This document shows positions 1 to 8,574 of a stretch of DNA of 40,363 bases, piece by piece. Numbering within the stretch: the first letter of the stretch is position 1; each line of letters opens with the position of its first letter. The DNA is from Corallincola holothuriorum (GTDB taxonomy: Bacteria > Pseudomonadota > Gammaproteobacteria > Enterobacterales > Neiellaceae): assembly GCF_003336225.1 (NCBI RefSeq), contig NZ_QPID01000016.1:1-40363 (forward strand). Direction: 5' to 3'. A model generated the notes under the pieces. That model ran no database searches. It saw only the letters and a list, made by a program, of their open reading frames with translations, and had not been told where the DNA came from. Position numbers and translations under genes: made by a program.

Positions 1-127
1 GTGTTAGAGAAAAAGACTCAGGGCATCATCTCTCCCACAGTGTCAACGCACTCGGGTTAGGGACATACTCACTGAGCCTTGGTGGATTACTGATAGCTAA
101 TCAGTAACCCGAGACAGATACAAGGGC
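1..127. repeat. Left copy of a 127-bp perfect terminal inverted repeat
   Basis: Bases 1-127 are the exact reverse complement of 40237-40363. The identity stops at base 128 (T here, C in the other copy), though a further G-rich stretch (ggggtgagggg) still agrees. Inside the repeat, CTCGGGTTA at 51-59 pairs with TAACCCGAG at 105-113, and 85-108 contains a second, imperfect hairpin. A length of exactly 127 equals a common largest k-mer in short-read assemblers. The outer edge is therefore probably a contig end inside a genomic repeat, not a biological terminus. Confidence 0.95.
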
Positions 128-640
128 TGGGGTGAGGGGTAGTTGGATTATTCTCTGCAACGAACAAAGAGCCACAACAAACAAAGCATCACCTGCTTCG
201 CATATCCCCCTCATCCTAACCTTCTCCCGCCAAGGGAGAAGGGATCTAAGCGAGGCAGCTTGAGAGAAAATAGGCTGATTTTAGCAATGAACCATCATCA
301 CTTATGCTTTTAGCCCCCTCTCCAAGGGGGGAAGGGGTTAAAGCATCACGTGCTTCGCACACCCCCTCATCCTAGCCTTCTCCCGCCAAGGGAGAAGGGA
401 TCTAAGCGAGGCAGCTTGCGAGAAAATAGTCTGATTTTAGCAATGAACCATCATCGCTTATGCTTTTAGCCCCCTCTCCAAGGGGAGAGGGCTGGGGTGA
501 GGGGTATTTTGAGCTTCTCTGCTACGAACAAAGAGCCACAACAAGCAAAGCATCACCTGCTTCGCACGTCTCCCTCATCCTAGCTTTCTCCCGCAACGGA
601 GAACGTACTAGACGAGAGGGTTGCTCACTGAGAGCTTTTA
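128..640. repeat. Cluster of dispersed palindromic repeats downstream of ugd
   Basis: This gene-free stretch consists of alternating blocks. One block type begins CCCCCTCATCCTA and has the complementary arms TTCTCCC and GGGAGAAGG (starts near 206, 362 and a decayed copy near 570). The other type is AGCCCCCTCTCCAAGGGG with GGCTGGGGTGAGGGG (near 128, 311 and 468). The unit starting at 206 recurs at 362 with a period of 156 bases and only a few differences over more than 100 bases. Short reading frames here are repeat-derived and are not believable genes. No terminator was recognised after ugd. Confidence 0.85.
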
Positions 641-641
641 C

Positions 642-1808
642 TTAATCGCTACCGAATAGATCGCGGGTATAAACTTTGTCAGCCACATCCTTGATGTCAT
701 CAACCATGCGGTTAGCAACAATCACATCACAGGATTGCTTAAATTCATTGAGATCTTTAATCACCGCAGAGTGGAAGAACTCATCTTCTTGCAGTACCGG
801 TTCATAGACCACAACTTCAATGCCTTTTGCCTTGATGCGCTTCATGATCCCTTGAATAGAAGAGGCACGGAAGTTATCCGAACCAGCCTTCATAATCAGA
901 CGGTACACCCCTACCCGTTTCGGGTTGCGGCTAACAATCGAGTCTGCAATAAAGTCCTTACGCGTGCGGTTGGCATCAACAATGGCACTGATAATATTGT
1001 TCGGTACACTTTGATAATTAGCGCGCAGCTGTTTGGTATCTTTCGGCAAACAATAGCCACCGTAACCAAATGAAGGGTTGTTGTAATGGTTACCGATACG
1101 GGGATCTAAACCAACACCTTCAATGATCTGTCGGCTGTTTAAGCCATGGGCTTCCGCATAAGAATCCAGCTCGTTGAAGTAAGCGACGCGCATCGCCAAA
1201 TAGGTATTAGAAAAGAGCTTAACAGCTTCAGCTTCCGTTGAATCAGTAAAAAGAAGTGAAACATCTTTTTTAATCGCGCCTTGCAGCAACAACTGCGCAA
1301 AGGTCTCAGCACGCTCAGAGCGCTCACCCACGATGATCCGTGATGGGTGCAGATTGTCATACAACGCACGCCCTTCACGCAAAAATTCAGGAGAAAAAAT
1401 AACGTTTTCGGTCCCCAGGCGCTGTTTCACTTCCTGCGTAAAACCAACGGGTACGGTGGACTTCACCACCATAGTGGCATCAGGATTAATCGCCAGCACA
1501 TCCTGAATCACTGCCTCAACGGATTTGGTGTTGAAGTAGTTAGTCTGCGGGTCGTAATCCGTAGGCGTAGCAATAATAACAAATTCAGCGTCTGCGTAAG
1601 CCTGTTGCTTATCCAGTGTCGCCAACAGGTTAAGTGACTTATTAGCGAGGAAATCTTCAATTTCAACATCAACAATGGGTGAACGGCGATCATTAATCAG
1701 ATCAACCTTTTCTTTCACTAGATCGACCGCAACGACTTCATTGTGTTGAGCTAACAACACCGCGTTTGACAGCCCGACATATCCGGTTCCGGCAACAGCA
1801 ATTTTCAT
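642..1808 (-). CDS. ugd: UDP-glucose 6-dehydrogenase
   Basis: This cytoplasmic enzyme oxidises UDP-glucose to UDP-glucuronate with two NAD+, supplying glucuronic acid for surface glycans. The 388 residues match the length and nearly the whole pattern of the enterobacterial Ugd. The N-terminal Rossmann motif is GTGYVGLSN (residues 7-15), STVPVGFT lies near 117-124, and the catalytic cysteine is Cys253 in [13 protein letters not shown]. The C-terminal NAD-binding domain ends in [10 protein letters not shown]. The ATG at 1808 is preceded by GGAG at a seven-base spacing. It is the last gene of the locus on this strand, separated from hepT by 345 bases, so it may have its own promoter. No damage is seen. 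Confidence 0.97.
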   Translation of the reverse strand: MKIAVAGTGYVGLSNAVLLAQHNEVVAVDLVKEKVDLINDRRSPIVDVEIEDFLANKSLNLLATLDKQQAYADAEFVIIATPTDYDPQTNYFNTKSVEAVIQDVLAINPDATMVVKSTVPVGFTQEVKQRLGTENVIFSPEFLREGRALYDNLHPSRIIVGERSERAETFAQLLLQGAIKKDVSLLFTDSTEAEAVKLFSNTYLAMRVAYFNELDSYAEAHGLNSRQIIEGVGLDPRIGNHYNNPSFGYGGYCLPKDTKQLRANYQSVPNNIISAIVDANRTRKDFIADSIVSRNPKRVGVYRLIMKAGSDNFRASSIQGIMKRIKAKGIEVVVYEPVLQEDEFFHSAVIKDLNEFKQSCDVIVANRMVDDIKDVADKVYTRDLFGSD

Positions 1809-1956
1809 TTAGGCACTCCATTACGCAATTTGCCAAAGATTAAGAGGAAATTTCGCTAAGTCAGTAAGCTCAATACATTAGCGATGCAAAGCTAAAAAAG
1901 GCGACAGATGGTTTTACGCTTACCAACCTTATAGTTGATACCAATTGTCTCTCATT

Positions 1957-1980
1957 TGTGAACTGGATCAAAGTATAAAA
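1957..1980 (+). promoter_or_regulatory. Candidate CRP-like site with a -10 box
   Basis: TGTGA at 1957-1961, six bases, then TCAAA at 1968-1972 matches nine of ten bases of the CRP half-sites (TGTGA-N6-TCACA). TATAAA follows at 1975-1980. The arrangement resembles a class II CRP promoter reading rightwards, towards an AGGAGG-ATG at 2043-2056. It could equally act divergently on ugd. This is motif matching by eye only. Confidence 0.3.
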
Positions 1981-2053
1981 TATAGATCAGACCGATATCT
2001 CCTCATCAGCCCCACCACTCAAGGTCAAGGCGAAACCATATCAGGAGGTCATT

Positions 2054-2092
2054 ATGCAGCTAAGAAACGAAGTAAAAATCACAGGCGAGTAA
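2054..2092 (+). other. 12-codon reading frame with a strong ribosome binding site
   Basis: AGGAGG at 2043-2048 sits five bases before an ATG. The frame encodes MQLRNEVKITGE and then stops at 2090-2092. It lies in the 345-base gap between ugd and hepT, on the opposite strand to both. With the promoter-like motif at 1957-1980 it looks like the intact front end of a gene whose body is lost, or a short leader peptide. No homologue is recognised. The rest of the gap, to 2153, shows nothing else. Confidence 0.25.
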
Positions 2093-2153
2093 AATAGAAT
2101 TAACCGACACCATCAATTCATAAACGGCCATGATACCAAATCGCGGTTAAATG

Positions 2154-2561
2154 CTAGATGCGCTTCATCATCACTTGAACCAACTCGGTAAAGTCGCCTA
2201 GATGCTTCTCTACAACACTGATGACGATCTCGATATTGAGCGTTTGATAGTCATGCACTGCAATATTTCTAAGTGCCACCATCCTCTGTAAACCATCACA
2301 AAGCGAGTCGGATATCACTTTGTGCTGCGCCAAAATCCCAAAAGAGTCTCTCGCGCTTTGGGGGATCCCCAAATGCTGAAGTCGAATATAGCGATTAGCA
2401 ATATCGATGGCAGCTTCACATGCTCTTTGTAAGTTCAACACCACCGAATCCTGCTTAGTAAAATTAGCACGAAACTGCTGCGGATCGTTTTGAAACTCCT
2501 CGTCAATACGGTTCAAGCAACGCTTGATTGTTGCCGCTTTATTTACGATCACATCATCCAT
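2154..2561 (-). CDS. hepT: HepT, HEPN-family RNase toxin
   Basis: This is the toxin of the HepT/MntA type VII toxin-antitoxin pair, a small all-helical HEPN ribonuclease. The RX4HXY active motif is visible as RNIAVHDY, with Arg98, His103 and Tyr105 in this numbering. In the studied Shewanella pair, the partner nucleotidyltransferase adds AMP units to the motif tyrosine and silences the toxin. I chose the start at 2561 (MDDVIVNKAATIKRC) because it matches the family N-terminus and overlaps mntA by 8 bases. An ATG at 2591 would add ten residues and a 38-base overlap. The length of 135 residues is normal. All key residues are present, so the toxin is probably functional. Confidence 0.9.
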   Translation of the reverse strand: MDDVIVNKAATIKRCLNRIDEEFQNDPQQFRANFTKQDSVVLNLQRACEAAIDIANRYIRLQHLGIPQSARDSFGILAQHKVISDSLCDGLQRMVALRNIAVHDYQTLNIEIVISVVEKHLGDFTELVQVMMKRI

Positions 2562-2961
2562 TAGTTGAGTCCAAAACGAAATCATTAACAATCGCCTGTC
2601 GACCTTCTTGAAGGTGCTGATACATACTCACAGTCGTAGTATCAAATGCGCCACTAAGGCCTTTGGGGTCATATATTACTTTTCCTTCCGTGATCACCTG
2701 CATTCGCAGCACGGTGGAACACTGCTTTAAATCAATCAGGTCAACGTCTCTTTGTAGCTGTTTCGCAAGTTTTTGGGCGAGCTCCCAACGCACTAAATTA
2801 TCAAGAGCACTCACCGTCATCACCGCAACGTCAACATCACTGGACGCCGACTGCTGCTCTTTCGCAAATGACCCAAACAGATAAATAAATTGAGTATCTG
2901 GCTGATATTCAAGTAAGGATTTCACTAACAAGGCTTGGTCTAGCAGCGGCTTAGGCGACAT
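2554..2961 (-). CDS. mntA: MntA, nucleotidyltransferase antitoxin
   Basis: This minimal nucleotidyltransferase neutralises HepT by transferring AMP to it. The GSX10DXD signature is exact: Gly30-Ser31, ten residues, then Asp42-Val-Asp44. A further acidic stretch, DVDLIDL, supplies the third metal-binding aspartate. I start it at MSPKPLLDQ (2961), just after AGGGG. The upstream ATG at 3048 would add a cysteine-rich 29-residue leader that runs towards repeat sequence and is unlikely. It is translated just ahead of hepT, with overlapping ends, as is usual for this pair. The pair lies between manB and ugd, at the edge of the polysaccharide locus. Confidence 0.9.
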   Translation of the reverse strand: MSPKPLLDQALLVKSLLEYQPDTQFIYLFGSFAKEQQSASSDVDVAVMTVSALDNLVRWELAQKLAKQLQRDVDLIDLKQCSTVLRMQVITEGKVIYDPKGLSGAFDTTTVSMYQHLQEGRQAIVNDFVLDSTNG

Positions 2962-3040
2962 ATCCCCTGAACTTCGATTAGTTGACAATAATTGCAGTAT
3001 AAACAACGAGCAGAGACAACAACACCCCAAAGCAAAGATC

Positions 3041-3335
3041 CCCCTCATCCAAACATTCTCCCGCCAAGGGAGAAGGGATCAAGCCCCCCTCATCCTAGCC
3101 TTCTCCCGCCAGGGGAGAAGGAACCAAGAACCAAGACAGCTGAAGCTAAGCTGAATTTGCAATGCACAATCATCGCTTATGCTGTTAGCCCCCTCTCCAA
3201 GAAGAAAGGGTTGGGGTGAGGGATATTTTGATTGTTCTCTACAACAGACAAAGAGCCACAACAAGCAACAAAACACCACGTGCTTAACAGTCCCCCTCAT
3301 CCTTGCCTCTTCCGCCAACGGAGAAGGGATCTGTA
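3041..3335. repeat. Dispersed palindromic repeats upstream of mntA
   Basis: These are decayed copies of the family seen at 128-640. Copies beginning CCCCTCATCC occur near 3041, 3086 and 3293, each followed by TTCTCCC/GGGAGAAGG-type arms. A copy of the second block (AGCCCCCTCTCCAAG... GGGTTGGGGTGAGGG) lies near 3188-3224. The spacer words (gagccacaacaagcaa, cacgtgctt) also match the left cluster, showing that whole composite units were copied. Confidence 0.8.
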
Positions 3336-3338
3336 TCG

Positions 3339-3380
3339 CCGGACCATAGTTAACAACTTAAACCGGCAACATGGGTAACA
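3339..3380. mobile_element. Relic of an IS481-type terminal end
   Basis: This stretch aligns without gaps to the reverse complement of the right end of the IS at 6874-8179. It shares CCGGA-CATAG-TAACA followed by an unbroken TTAAACCGGCAACATGGGT. I count about six differences in 43 positions. The similarity stops near 3380 and no transposase follows, so this is a solo end left by deletion or the end of a related, lost element. Confidence 0.7.
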
Positions 3381-3381
3381 A

Positions 3382-3453
3382 TGCAGGCCAAGCAGCGATC
3401 CAAAGCTCTGGCAACACTACGCCGATATGTTTAAACAGTACGGCTATAAATAA
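3382..3453 (+). pseudogene. Possible 3' fragment of an unidentified gene
   Basis: Reading from 3382, the frame encodes a protein-like tail (PSSDPKLWQHYADMFKQYGYK) and stops at 3451-3453. In-frame sequence upstream runs into the IS-type end and reaches a stop at 3352. The composition (WQHYADMFKQYGYK) looks like a real C-terminus, not random translation. I cannot name the family. It faces manB tail to tail, with the terminator at 3452-3476 between them. Confidence 0.35.
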
Positions 3454-3476
3454 AAAAAGAGCGGAAATCACCGCTC
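3452..3476 (-). terminator. Intrinsic terminator after manB
   Basis: On the minus strand, GAGCGG and CCGCTC form a six-base GC-rich stem around the loop TGATTT, followed directly by seven T residues (the A run at 3452-3458). It lies about 60 bases past the manB stop. It would end the long minus-strand polysaccharide transcript and separate it from mntA/hepT and ugd. Confidence 0.8.
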
Positions 3477-3537
3477 CTTCATTCTAACTACACATATCGC
3501 GCGTAAGCATTATCACAGTGCATCTGTAGTTAGCACA

Positions 3538-4956
3538 CTATAACGTCTGCACTTTCTCAAGAGTTTGCTCTACACACTCTCTGGCAAGGGCAAGACTATC
3601 CGCTTCAGCATAACACCTCAGCTCAGGCGCATTGCCAGATGGCCGCAGATGAACAATACGGCCGTCGGCGAAGGTCATGCGCAGGCCATCGGTATCATCG
3701 ATCTCAGCCAAGGCAACATCAGCAAAACCAAATTTAGCCAGCAACGCTAAAGGATCCGCTTTTCCCTGAGCAATAATCGCCTGGCTTTTTTCTGTGGCGA
3801 AGCCTTGAATGCGATCACTGTGGGTAACCCGCTTAGGTAACGTATCAATCAGAGTCGAAATAGGCTGATCAGCAGCCGCAGCCAACAGCATAATGGCTGG
3901 CAATACCGCATCACGGGTCGGCAGTGCGCTTAGCGGCTTACCATTCAGCTCAACATCACTGCCAAGCAAAAAACCACCGTTAGCTTCAAATCCTGCCACT
4001 CCAGTATAACCATCAACAAGGCTAGCAAATTCAGCAATTACATAGGGGGAACCGATCTTAGTACGAGAAACTTTTGCAAACGCGCCACTGGATTCAATCG
4101 CAGTATTACAGCTCACCGGCACCGCCAGCGCCTGGACATTTAACGCCTTAGCACACAGTAGCCCGAGAATATCGCCACGTAACCATTCTCCTTTCTCATC
4201 GGCAATCAGTGGCCTATCACCATCGCCATCCGTAGAGAAAATCGCATCAAACTGATATTGCGCCAACCATGCCTTCGCCTTTGCGCGATCAGTATCAGAC
4301 ACTGCTTCGGTATCAATAGGCACAAACTGGTCGCTACGTTCAAGCGACACCACCTCTGCGCCCAACAGGGTAAACAGATCCGCATACAGATCCCGACCAG
4401 CACTGGAGTGCTCATAAATACCGATCCGCTTGCCGGTCAACCAAGGTGAATCAAACAGCGATGTGTAACGGGCGAGGTAGTCGTTAGCGGCGCGAGGGTC
4501 TGTCTCTAACTGAGGCAAGTCAGCCAATTCATCAAATTGCACTTCGGCCGCGAGGATAGATTGCTCATCTGACTTACTTATCTCGCCATCAGGGCGATAA
4601 AACTTAAGCCCATTGCGGTCAAACGGAATGTGACTACCGGTCACCATGATGGCTGGCACATCGTCTTGCATCGCAACATAAGCCAGCGCCGGTGTAGGAA
4701 CAACGCCATAATAGGTCACCGTGATTCCTCGCTGCTGCAGGGCTTCAACACAGGCCATCGCCATGGCATAACTACTTGGGCGGTTATCAATCGCGATCAT
4801 TATCCGATCAAATGCAAATGAGGCCTGCATCACCGACACAAAACTATGGGTAAACGCGGCACAGACCTCAGGCGTGAACTGCGTGACTAAGCCACGAGCA
4901 CCACTGGTACCAAAGGCAACACCACTATCGGCAATAACTTTTGAGCTGATAAACAT
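3538..4956 (-). CDS. manB: Phosphomannomutase
   Basis: This enzyme interconverts mannose-6-phosphate and mannose-1-phosphate, feeding ManC for GDP-mannose. The 472 residues carry all four landmarks of the alpha-D-phosphohexomutase family. The phosphoserine loop is TGSHIP (Ser108), a variant of the usual TASHNP. The metal loop is DGDGDRP (243-249), the sugar loop GFEANGG (322-328), and the phosphate-binding loop [10 protein letters not shown] near the C-terminus. The N-terminus has FGTSGARG. It lies 95 bases downstream of manC on the same strand and is followed by a strong terminator, so manC-manB form the 3' end of the operon. Activity on glucose phosphates cannot be excluded. Confidence 0.93.
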   Translation of the reverse strand: MFISSKVIADSGVAFGTSGARGLVTQFTPEVCAAFTHSFVSVMQASFAFDRIMIAIDNRPSSYAMAMACVEALQQRGITVTYYGVVPTPALAYVAMQDDVPAIMVTGSHIPFDRNGLKFYRPDGEISKSDEQSILAAEVQFDELADLPQLETDPRAANDYLARYTSLFDSPWLTGKRIGIYEHSSAGRDLYADLFTLLGAEVVSLERSDQFVPIDTEAVSDTDRAKAKAWLAQYQFDAIFSTDGDGDRPLIADEKGEWLRGDILGLLCAKALNVQALAVPVSCNTAIESSGAFAKVSRTKIGSPYVIAEFASLVDGYTGVAGFEANGGFLLGSDVELNGKPLSALPTRDAVLPAIMLLAAAADQPISTLIDTLPKRVTHSDRIQGFATEKSQAIIAQGKADPLALLAKFGFADVALAEIDDTDGLRMTFADGRIVHLRPSGNAPELRCYAEADSLALARECVEQTLEKVQTL

Positions 4957-5051
4957 TCATAAACCTATAACAATGAAGAAAAGTCAGTCATAAAGCAGGC
5001 TTCAGTAAACTCAGCACAAACAGCGACAGACAACCACTTCCCTGAACTAAT

Positions 5052-6479
5052 TTAATCGTCGATTCTGCCGTAACGATCTTCAAAGCGCACAATATCATCT
5101 TCACCAAGGTACGAACCCGACTGCACTTCAATCAGCTCTAATGGCAACTTACCAGGGTTTTCCAGTGCGTGAACAACGCCAACAGGAATGTAAGTTGACT
5201 CGTTTTCCGTCAACAATATTGTTTTGTCGCCATTTGTCACTTGCGCAGTGCCTGACACGACGATCCAATGCTCGGCACGGTGATGATGCATCTGCACACT
5301 CAGCTTGCCGCCAGGCTTCACGGTAATATGCTTCACCTGATAACGTCCGCCGTTATCAATAGAGTCATACTTACCCCATGGACGATATACTTCTCGATGC
5401 AGCTTAAATTCAGAACGTCCTTGCGCCTTAAGCGTTTCAACAATCTGTTTAACCTCTTGCACTTTATCTTTATGTGCAACCATGACGGCATCTTTGGTAT
5501 CAACAATAACGATATCTTCTAAGCCAACCGTAGCCACCAGACGCTGGCCTTCATTTTCGGACAGGCCATGAATTAAACAATTTTTAGTGTCGTGAAGGAT
5601 GACGTCGCCTTTAACTGCATTACCATTGGCACACTTTTTATCCACTTCCCATAGTGCCGACCACGAACCAATGTCATTCCACCCAGCATCGAGAGGCACA
5701 ACCACTGCGTCCTTAGTGCTTTCCATCACGGCGTAGTCAATCGACTCATCTGGACATTTCAAAAACTCTTCTTTATCGACACGAACAAAGTCGAGATCTT
5801 TCGTTACGTTGTTTAAGGACGCTTCACAGGCAGCGGCGATATCAGGGCGAAGAGCGTTTAACTCTTCAAGGTAGCGGCTGGCTTTAAAAAGAAACATACC
5901 GCTGTTCCAATAGTATTCGCCGCTATCAAGATACTGCTGAGCCGTATCGCCATTAGGTTTCTCAACGAATTGATCGACTAAAAAACCAGCATCAAGCATA
6001 TCACCGCGTTTTATATAGCCATAACCGGTATGAGCGGACTTAGGCACAATACCAAATGTCACTAGCTTACCCTGCTCTGCTAGCGGAAGCGCTTGTTCAA
6101 TCACTTGGGTAAACTCAGCTTCATCCTCAATCGCATGATCTGCTGCCAACACTAAGAGTATCGGATCTTTGCCTGCATTAAGATTGGCCACGATATTTGC
6201 TGCCAACGCAATTGCTGGCGCAGTATTTCTGCCCGCAGGCTCAAGCACTATCGTACCAAGATCACCGATAGTTCTTAGCTGTTCTGCAACGATAAAACGA
6301 TGCTCTTCGTTACAAATAGTCACTGGTTCGGTAACGTCAAGCGAACCTAACCTAGCAACAGTCTCCTGCAACATAGAGTTATCACTCACCAACGAGAGAA
6401 ATTGCTTTGGGTAAAGCAAGCGGGAAAGCGGCCAGAGACGCGTACCGGAGCCTCCAGCCATAATCACGGGGGTTATCAT
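5052..6479 (-). CDS. manC: Mannose-1-phosphate guanylyltransferase / mannose-6-phosphate isomerase
   Basis: This bifunctional type II enzyme makes GDP-mannose. The nucleotidyltransferase domain has [12 protein letters not shown] (9-20) with the following YPKQ, LAADHAI (111-117) and FVEKP (171-175). The C-terminal cupin, the isomerase part, begins near [13 protein letters not shown] and has the metal-binding stretch [10 protein letters not shown]. The length of 475 residues is typical. No separate manA is present, in keeping with a bifunctional protein. The gene pairs with manB. The 2.1 kb upstream of it is filled by an IS481-family element and repeats, so its link to the wbpM end of the operon is interrupted by an oppositely oriented IS. 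Confidence 0.96.
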   Translation of the reverse strand: MITPVIMAGGSGTRLWPLSRLLYPKQFLSLVSDNSMLQETVARLGSLDVTEPVTICNEEHRFIVAEQLRTIGDLGTIVLEPAGRNTAPAIALAANIVANLNAGKDPILLVLAADHAIEDEAEFTQVIEQALPLAEQGKLVTFGIVPKSAHTGYGYIKRGDMLDAGFLVDQFVEKPNGDTAQQYLDSGEYYWNSGMFLFKASRYLEELNALRPDIAAACEASLNNVTKDLDFVRVDKEEFLKCPDESIDYAVMESTKDAVVVPLDAGWNDIGSWSALWEVDKKCANGNAVKGDVILHDTKNCLIHGLSENEGQRLVATVGLEDIVIVDTKDAVMVAHKDKVQEVKQIVETLKAQGRSEFKLHREVYRPWGKYDSIDNGGRYQVKHITVKPGGKLSVQMHHHRAEHWIVVSGTAQVTNGDKTILLTENESTYIPVGVVHALENPGKLPLELIEVQSGSYLGEDDIVRFEDRYGRIDD

Positions 6480-6873
6480 AAATTCTCTATAGACCGTTTA
6501 GTTAGCCAACTTGAAGGCTGAAATAATTTTCTACAGCTTAACAGACCCCCAAAAGAGTTAAAAACAACCTCACCGCTGAAAGCTAAGTATTATTATGATG
6601 GTGTGACCCGCAACAAACGGTGCCAGCCTTTTAGGCAACGAACGACAACCCAAGGCCAAAGATTGAAGAGCATTTTGTCGTTAACCCCGAGCCATGGGAA
6701 GCGGGCTCAAGTGAGAGTGTTTTAATCTTCTTTGCAAAAAACGAAGAAACACAACAAGCAAAAAAGCATCGTGACAATAAAGATCCCTCATCTCAATCTT
6801 CTCCCCAAGGAGAAGAGGCTAAGAGAAAAAACTCCACCGCCGAAAGATCGCCAGCCTTCGCTCCCAATTTTTA
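6480..6873. other. Gene-free spacer with a degenerate repeat
   Basis: No gene is seen. The stretch at about 6720-6832 is a strongly decayed copy of the dispersed palindromic family: it keeps cttctttgc, acacaacaagcaa, ATCCCTCATC and CTTCTCCCC/AAGGAGAAG. It abuts the left end of the IS481-type element. A promoter for manC could lie near 6480-6600, but I see no convincing -35/-10 pair. Confidence 0.5.
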
Positions 6874-8179
6874 TACAAACCGGCAGGATAGGTAACTAAA
6901 CAAACTAGGGACATAGGTTACACATAAGCTGCATGGGTAAGGAGGACTTGCCCATGCCTTGGATTGAGACCTGTGTTATGGACCAAAAGATAGAAGTTAT
7001 CGGTGCTTACCTGAAAGGTGGCATGACGATAACCTCGTTGGCATCTGCCTATGGGGTTAGTCGTAAAACGATACACAAGTGGGTAAGCCGTTATGAAGCG
7101 CAAGGCCCTAAGGGATTAGCTGAGCGGTCAAGGGCACCAAAGCGTTGTCCGCATGCAACGGATGATGTTGTCGTCGCGGCGTTGATAGATGCCAAGCGAC
7201 GTTTTCCCGGTTGGGGCCCGAAGAAGCTGATTGATTTGCTCAGGCAAGAACAACCGGACAGTCGTTGGCCAGCAGACAGCACCGCGGGTGAGATACTCAA
7301 GCGGTTTGGCCTGGTAAAGAAGCGGCGAGTGAAACGCAAAGTCTCGGCAGATGGGTTGCCCTTTTCTGAATATAAGCAGAGTAACCAATGCTGGAGTGCC
7401 GACTATAAAGGCGACTTTCGTTTGGATAATAAGCAGCGCTGTTATCCGCTGACCATTACCGATAACTACAGTCGCTATCTGCTGGCTTGTCGCAGCTTAC
7501 CCAGCATTCGATATCAGGATGTTTGTGTGTGGTTTGAGTGGGTGTTCAGGGAATACGGTTTACCGGATACCATCCGAACAGACAACGGCGTACCGTTTGC
7601 GTCAAGAAGCCTAGGCGGCCTAAGCCAGTTGTCCAAGATGTGGATTGACCAGGGTGTTCGGCCAGAGCGGATAAAACCGGGTAGGCCACAACAAAATGGC
7701 CGCCATGAGCGTATGCTCCGCAGTCTGAAAGAGGCGGTCTGTAACCCCCCTGGCTATAGCTTGCTCCAACAGCAACGCGGTTTGACCGGTTTGTTGAGGA
7801 GTACAATGAGCTACGCAGTCATGAAGGGCTTGAGAGGCAAACACCAGCGAGTGTCTATGTGCCATCGAACAGGGCCTATTCATCGCTGATATTGCCGCCA
7901 GAATATGAGCCAACCATGACAGTGCGGAGCATTCGACACAACGGTGAGATGAGGTGGTTGAATGAGAAACTGTATGTGTCCGAGCTGCTGGCGAAAAGCC
8001 GGGTTGGGCTATTACAGACAGATAACCACTTGTGGGATATCTACTACCGCTTTCAACGTATTGGGCGATTGAATGAACGGACGATGCAGATTGAGCAACT
8101 GACCGAATGGCGTTGCTCAACCTTTGAAAAGGTGTAACCCATGTTGCCGGTTTAAAATGTTACCTATGTTCCGGTTGCA
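6874..8179 (+). mobile_element. IS481-family insertion sequence, about 1.3 kb, inactivated
   Basis: The ends are imperfect inverted repeats. The left end reads ACAAACCGGCAGGATAGGTAAC and the reverse complement of the right end reads GCAACCGGAACATAGGTAAC. Both then carry a second inner copy of the same word (ACATAGGTTACAC on the left, ACATGGGTTACAC on the right). The enclosed transposase has one frameshift. No clear target-site duplication is visible. It sits between wbpM and manC, opposite to the operon direction. Confidence 0.8.
6954..8137 (+). pseudogene. IS481-family transposase, frameshifted
   Basis: This is a DDE transposase with an N-terminal helix-turn-helix (SLASAYGVSRKTIHKWVSRY) and an integrase core containing WSADYKGDF, RTDNGVPFAS and the C-terminal GRPQQNGRHERMLRSLK. 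The start at 6954 (MPWIETC) follows AGGAGG at an eight-base spacing and is preferred to the ATG at 6933. Near 7774 one base is missing relative to the expected QQQRRFDRF. The first frame ends at 7889, while the rest (FVEEYNELRSHE..., ending TMQIEQLTEWRCSTFEKV) continues in the next frame to 8137. No slippery heptamer is seen at the switch, so a disabling deletion is more likely than programmed frameshifting. Confidence 0.85.
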
Positions 8180-8574
8180 CAAAATTAGCCCCCTCTCAAA
8201 AAGTAGAAGGTTAGAGTAAGGGGGGCGCTAAAGCACAACAAAATCTCCACACTCAACGAAAATAATCTGTACGAAGAGGCCGAGCAATTATCAATAACAA
8301 CAACTAACGATACTGCATCTCACCCCAATCTCGATAGGAACCATCCATCACAGCACGCCACCAGCTCTCGTTCTCCAGATGCCAACATCATCTTAAAACT
8401 AACACCATCCGGAAACGGGCTACGGTATAGGTTATCAACTTGGACAAAGGGCTTCGAAATAATCCAGATTTTTTCATCCAGACTGGCGGATACAAAGGGC
8501 TATATACAGCAATCGAATTGGCTTCATGCATCCTGATAGGAAATTTTCCAGAAACTTACAGATGAACACAAACC
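8180..8574. other. Gene-free spacer after wbpM
   Basis: The first part (about 8186-8240) is a decayed copy of the dispersed repeat (AGCCCCCTCTC ... AAGGGGGG ... aagcacaacaaa). The remaining 330 bases carry no recognisable gene, RNA or terminator on either strand. Confidence 0.5.

Noticed and set aside
51-113. Hairpin with GTTA/TAAC arms considered as an integron attC site
   Set aside because: The arms do not fit the R'/R'' consensus in the right order, and no integrase or cassette array is present.
128-487. Regular repeats considered as a CRISPR array
   Set aside because: The units are about 156 bases apart, the spacing sequence is itself repeated, and no cas genes are seen.
460-645. Open frame of 61 codons in the left repeat cluster
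   Set aside because: It is made almost entirely of dispersed-repeat sequence, and similar frames appear wherever the repeat occurs. There is no ribosome site and no family resemblance.
2962-3048. N-terminal extension of MntA with a signal-peptide-like stretch
   Set aside because: The extension runs towards repeat DNA, and family members are cytoplasmic and start at the equivalent of 2961.
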